Origin: Myxococcales bacterium FL481
GTDB taxonomy: Bacteria > Myxococcota_A > Polyangia > Nannocystales > Nannocystaceae
Assembly (NCBI GenBank): GCA_006508105.1
Contig: QKPP01000117.1
Coordinates: forward strand, 1 to 57,545
DNA: 57,545 nucleotides
Reading direction: 5' to 3'
The position numbers were made by a program, and so were the translations under genes. This document shows, one piece after another, positions 55,567 to 57,545 of the stretch; the stretch's first letter is position 1; each line of letters begins with the position of its first letter. The notes beneath the pieces were generated by a model. It had not been told where the DNA came from, searched no databases, and saw only the letters and a program-made list of their open reading frames with translations.

Positions 55567-56535
55567 GTGTTCTGGCGAGGTTCCACAACTGGCCGCCGAG
55601 CGGGCGCCTCCCGGTGGCGGGCCACATTGAGCGTCGTGCTCGTGTCTCTGGCTTTGCCGGGATGCTTCGACGAGCGGTCGGCCGCGCGCCAAGACCAAGA
55701 TCTAGACGAGGAGCCGAGTCCGTCGGCACGCATCGCTCGAGTGCATGTCCGAGTGCATTCGAACGCGGACGAGCTCAATGGTCAGTCCGAACTGCAGGTC
55801 GAGGGGCGCTTCGTGGAGTACCGTGGAGTCGATGAGGCGTTTGTGAGAGTGCGAGCCAGTTTGCCGCCGCTGGCGACCGACTTGCTGTTGCCCGGGGCGT
55901 GCGTACCGACCGACAACTTGCTAGGCGATGACGATGGCGCCGAAGAGGCTTCGGATCGAGAGCTCGCGTTGGCCGATGTGGGCGACATGTGGGTCAGCGT
56001 TGGGCAGCGGGAGTTCCCGGTGCCGCTGGCGTTGGTGCCGGATTTTCTCGAGTACGTTTCCGGAGTTGAGTACGCCTACGCGGACGACTCATCCGCGGCG
56101 TTGCGTCCCGTTCCCGACGGCACCATCCCCGTCGAGGTGCGAGTCGAGGCGGTCGCCGGCGAGGACGTAACCTCATTCGGTGCCAGCACTCGGCTGCCGG
56201 CCCGCGTGGATCTGGCGGTCGAAGTGGGGCCGAACGACTTGCAGGTGAGCTGGGACGACGGTGGGGAGGGCCTGTTGGAACTCGATCTCACGATGCTTCG
56301 CGGCGGAGAGATCGACGGGCAGCCGGTCACGTGCGTGGTCGCGGACGATGGCGCCGCACGGATCTCACTGCTGGACTTGCATCACCTTGGTTTCGGACCC
56401 GGCGACGCGGTCCAGGTCGTGGCGCGACGGTACCGTCGATCGACCGTGGCCGCTGGCGCGTTCGAAAGCATCGAGCTCGTGGCCGAAACGCGCTCCCATG
56501 CCGTCACGCCCTGGCCCTGGCTACACTTGCGCTAG
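55567..56535 (+). CDS. Lipoprotein of unknown function
   Basis: Predicted 322 residues from GTG 55567. Arg-rich leader, hydrophobic stretch LSVVLVSLAL and lipobox LPGC (Cys33). The mature part is acidic and beta-rich with two similar Ig-like-looking segments (ARVHVRVHSNADELNG; ARVDLAVEVGPNDLQVSW). No family recognised. It is divergent from gatC with 123 bp between and is followed 18 bp later by another small lipoprotein gene. Confidence 0.65.
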   Translation: MFWRGSTTGRRAGASRWRATLSVVLVSLALPGCFDERSAARQDQDLDEEPSPSARIARVHVRVHSNADELNGQSELQVEGRFVEYRGVDEAFVRVRASLPPLATDLLLPGACVPTDNLLGDDDGAEEASDRELALADVGDMWVSVGQREFPVPLALVPDFLEYVSGVEYAYADDSSAALRPVPDGTIPVEVRVEAVAGEDVTSFGASTRLPARVDLAVEVGPNDLQVSWDDGGEGLLELDLTMLRGGEIDGQPVTCVVADDGAARISLLDLHHLGFGPGDAVQVVARRYRRSTVAAGAFESIELVAETRSHAVTPWPWLHLR

Positions 56536-56553
56536 CGCGTTGCACCTCACTTG

Positions 56554-57000
56554 ATGCGAAGGTTCGCGATCGCGTTGGCCGGAATCGGGTGGGCCCTGTC
56601 GTGCGCAGACCCGACGCCGGCGAATGACGACGATCCGGTGATGACCGGCTGCGTAGAGCGAGATCTCCTGAGTTGCGACCAGTTGTACCCGCCGACGTGG
56701 AGCCAGGTCTTCGAACAGACCGTGGCCACCGGATGCGTGGGCGGGGCCGCCTGCCACGTCGACACCAGCGCGGCCGGAGCCCAAACGGGCTTCGTGATCG
56801 ACGACGCCGACGCGACGTACGTGAGACTGTTCGACGGCGATGCACCGCTGGTCGTCCCCGGTGACCCCAGCTGTTCGCCGTTGATCGCCCGGCTAGAGTC
56901 TCTCGACCCCGACTGGCGGATGCCGCCGGGGAATACTCCGCTCGCCGCCGGTGCGCGTTGCAGCATCGCCCACTGGATCGCCGACGGTGCTGCCCAGTGA
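56554..57000 (+). CDS. Small lipoprotein with cytochrome-like C-x5-CH motif
   Basis: Predicted 148 residues from ATG 56554. Signal peptide with Cys17 in ALSCADP. The pattern WSQVFEQTVATGCVGGAACH, then later PGDPSCSPLIARL and WRMPPG, resembles the cytochrome-c-like domains common in Planctomycetes and Myxococcota. However, the haem motif is C-x5-CH rather than CxxCH, so covalent haem is unlikely. The MPPG methionine often serves as axial ligand in true relatives. Probably a non-haem structural derivative. Confidence 0.68.
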   Translation: MRRFAIALAGIGWALSCADPTPANDDDPVMTGCVERDLLSCDQLYPPTWSQVFEQTVATGCVGGAACHVDTSAAGAQTGFVIDDADATYVRLFDGDAPLVVPGDPSCSPLIARLESLDPDWRMPPGNTPLAAGARCSIAHWIADGAAQ

Positions 57001-57014
57001 GAGAGCCGCGCGAT

Positions 57015-57545
57015 CTAGTTATCGATGCACAGGTTGAACATCACGCTGTCGGTGCGGCCGTCAGCGAGCGTGAGGTTGAGCGTCGCTTCCCAGTAGCCGG
57101 CCATGTGCAGCAGCACCGGCGTGATGTCGTAGTGACCGGGAAGTCCCGCGGCCGGGGTCACGATCGCATCTTTGGTGGTGCCGTGGTTGTGGTCGGGCAT
57201 GATCGGCACGACCTCGAGAGTGGCTCCGTCGATGGGGGTTGCCGTCGCTCGATCGACGACTAGCATCTGCCAGGCGTTCTCGGTCTTGCCGGGCGGGGCC
57301 GGGTTCGAACTGACGAACGTCACGTCGACGATGGCTCCCGACTTCGTCCACCCCATCACGTAGGGCTCCGCGCGGGGCTCTTGGCTACAATCGACATCCG
57401 ACTCACTGTGGTCGTGGTCGTCGTCATCCGCGCCGTCCCCGTCGTCGGCACAGCCGCCGAAGGCCAGGGTGCACACGACGAGACCGGCTCGCGCCAGGCC
57501 CCGGCCGGGGCCGGTTCTGGCCCGAGCAGGAGGCTGGCCATGGGT
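57015..57545 (-). CDS. Lipoprotein with YtkA/FixH-like domain, 5' end cut by the window
   Basis: The frame stays open to the right edge, so the start lies beyond 57545; the internal GTG at 57476 is too close to the lipobox. A signal peptide (GLVVCTLAFGGC) with lipid Cys is visible, then an Asp/His-rich linker (DDGDGADDDDHDHSESD), possibly metal-binding. The folded part has PIDGATLEVVPIMPDHNHG and GHYDITPVLLHMAGYWEATL, the pattern of YtkA/FixH-like beta-sandwich domains. Convergent with the preceding small lipoprotein gene (14 bp between). Confidence 0.75.
   Translation of the reverse strand, partial: THGQPPARARTGPGRGLARAGLVVCTLAFGGCADDGDGADDDDHDHSESDVDCSQEPRAEPYVMGWTKSGAIVDVTFVSSNPAPPGKTENAWQMLVVDRATATPIDGATLEVVPIMPDHNHGTTKDAIVTPAAGLPGHYDITPVLLHMAGYWEATLNLTLADGRTDSVMFNLCIDN

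Overview
The window is high-GC, densely coded bacterial chromosome. It most likely comes from a myxobacterium-type organism (Myxococcota). The evidence is a MglB/MglA pair with the 159 and 195 residue lengths of the Myxococcus proteins, a 14-bp palindrome matching the myxobacterial ParB-binding (parS) core, many DUF4388/TPR/low-complexity mosaic proteins, many small lipoproteins, and a Gat amidotransferase operon. I cannot resolve the family. No prophage, integrase, transposase, CRISPR array or toxin-antitoxin module is visible; this looks like core chromosome with lineage-specific genes mixed in.

Layout. 1-4.4 kb: a parS-like site, a rhomboid-TPR membrane protease (minus), and a pseudo-receiver/DUF4388/TPR membrane protein. 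4.45-7.2 kb: tsaD-rsmA-mutM (tRNA t6A, 16S rRNA dimethylation, base-excision repair). 7.2-7.7 kb: a non-coding stretch with a well-formed three-way-junction RNA candidate, then an ECF-like sigma factor overlapping a membrane TPR protein that is probably its anti-sigma partner. 9.8-14 kb (minus): rnhB and sdhC-sdhA-sdhB. 14.2-20 kb (minus): three close-packed genes for a degenerate M48 peptidase and two different dynamin-like GTPases, the most distinctive locus here. 20.2-22.6 kb: two lineage-specific membrane proteins, one with 13 copies of an 18-bp coding repeat. 22.9-27.7 kb (minus): mglB-mglA (polarity switch) and dnaX-ybaB-recR (replication/repair). 27.7-28.5 kb: a ribbon-helix-helix gene and a lower-GC structured intergenic region. 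28.5-32.6 kb: class III aminotransferase, MATE exporter, secreted acidic/outer-membrane-like protein.

32.7-33.0 kb (minus): the SRP RNA gene and two near-identical tRNA-Ser genes (GGA and CGA anticodons). 33.4-41.2 kb: a small protein, a coupled acyltransferase-SDR pair, glyoxalase II, a surface lipoprotein, an FHA-DUF4388 protein, an esterase and a TPR protein. 41.3-46 kb: a HAD hydrolase, a secreted metzincin protease, an uncharacterised Cys-cluster protein and an ArnT/PMT-like glycosyltransferase. 46-50.1 kb: a plus-strand run of threonine dehydratase, lipoprotein, oligoribonuclease and a polytopic acyltransferase-like protein. 50.4-51.1 kb: an acidic lipoprotein. 51.1-55.4 kb (minus): gatC-gatA-gatB-mtnA. 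55.6-57.5 kb: three small lipoproteins, the last cut by the window edge.

Functionally the window combines information processing (tsaD, rsmA, mutM, rnhB, dnaX, recR, orn, gatCAB, ffs, tRNA-Ser), respiration (sdhCAB), cell polarity (mglBA, parS-like site), membrane remodelling (dynamin pair) and a lineage-specific envelope repertoire. All functional calls come from motif reading, without database searches.
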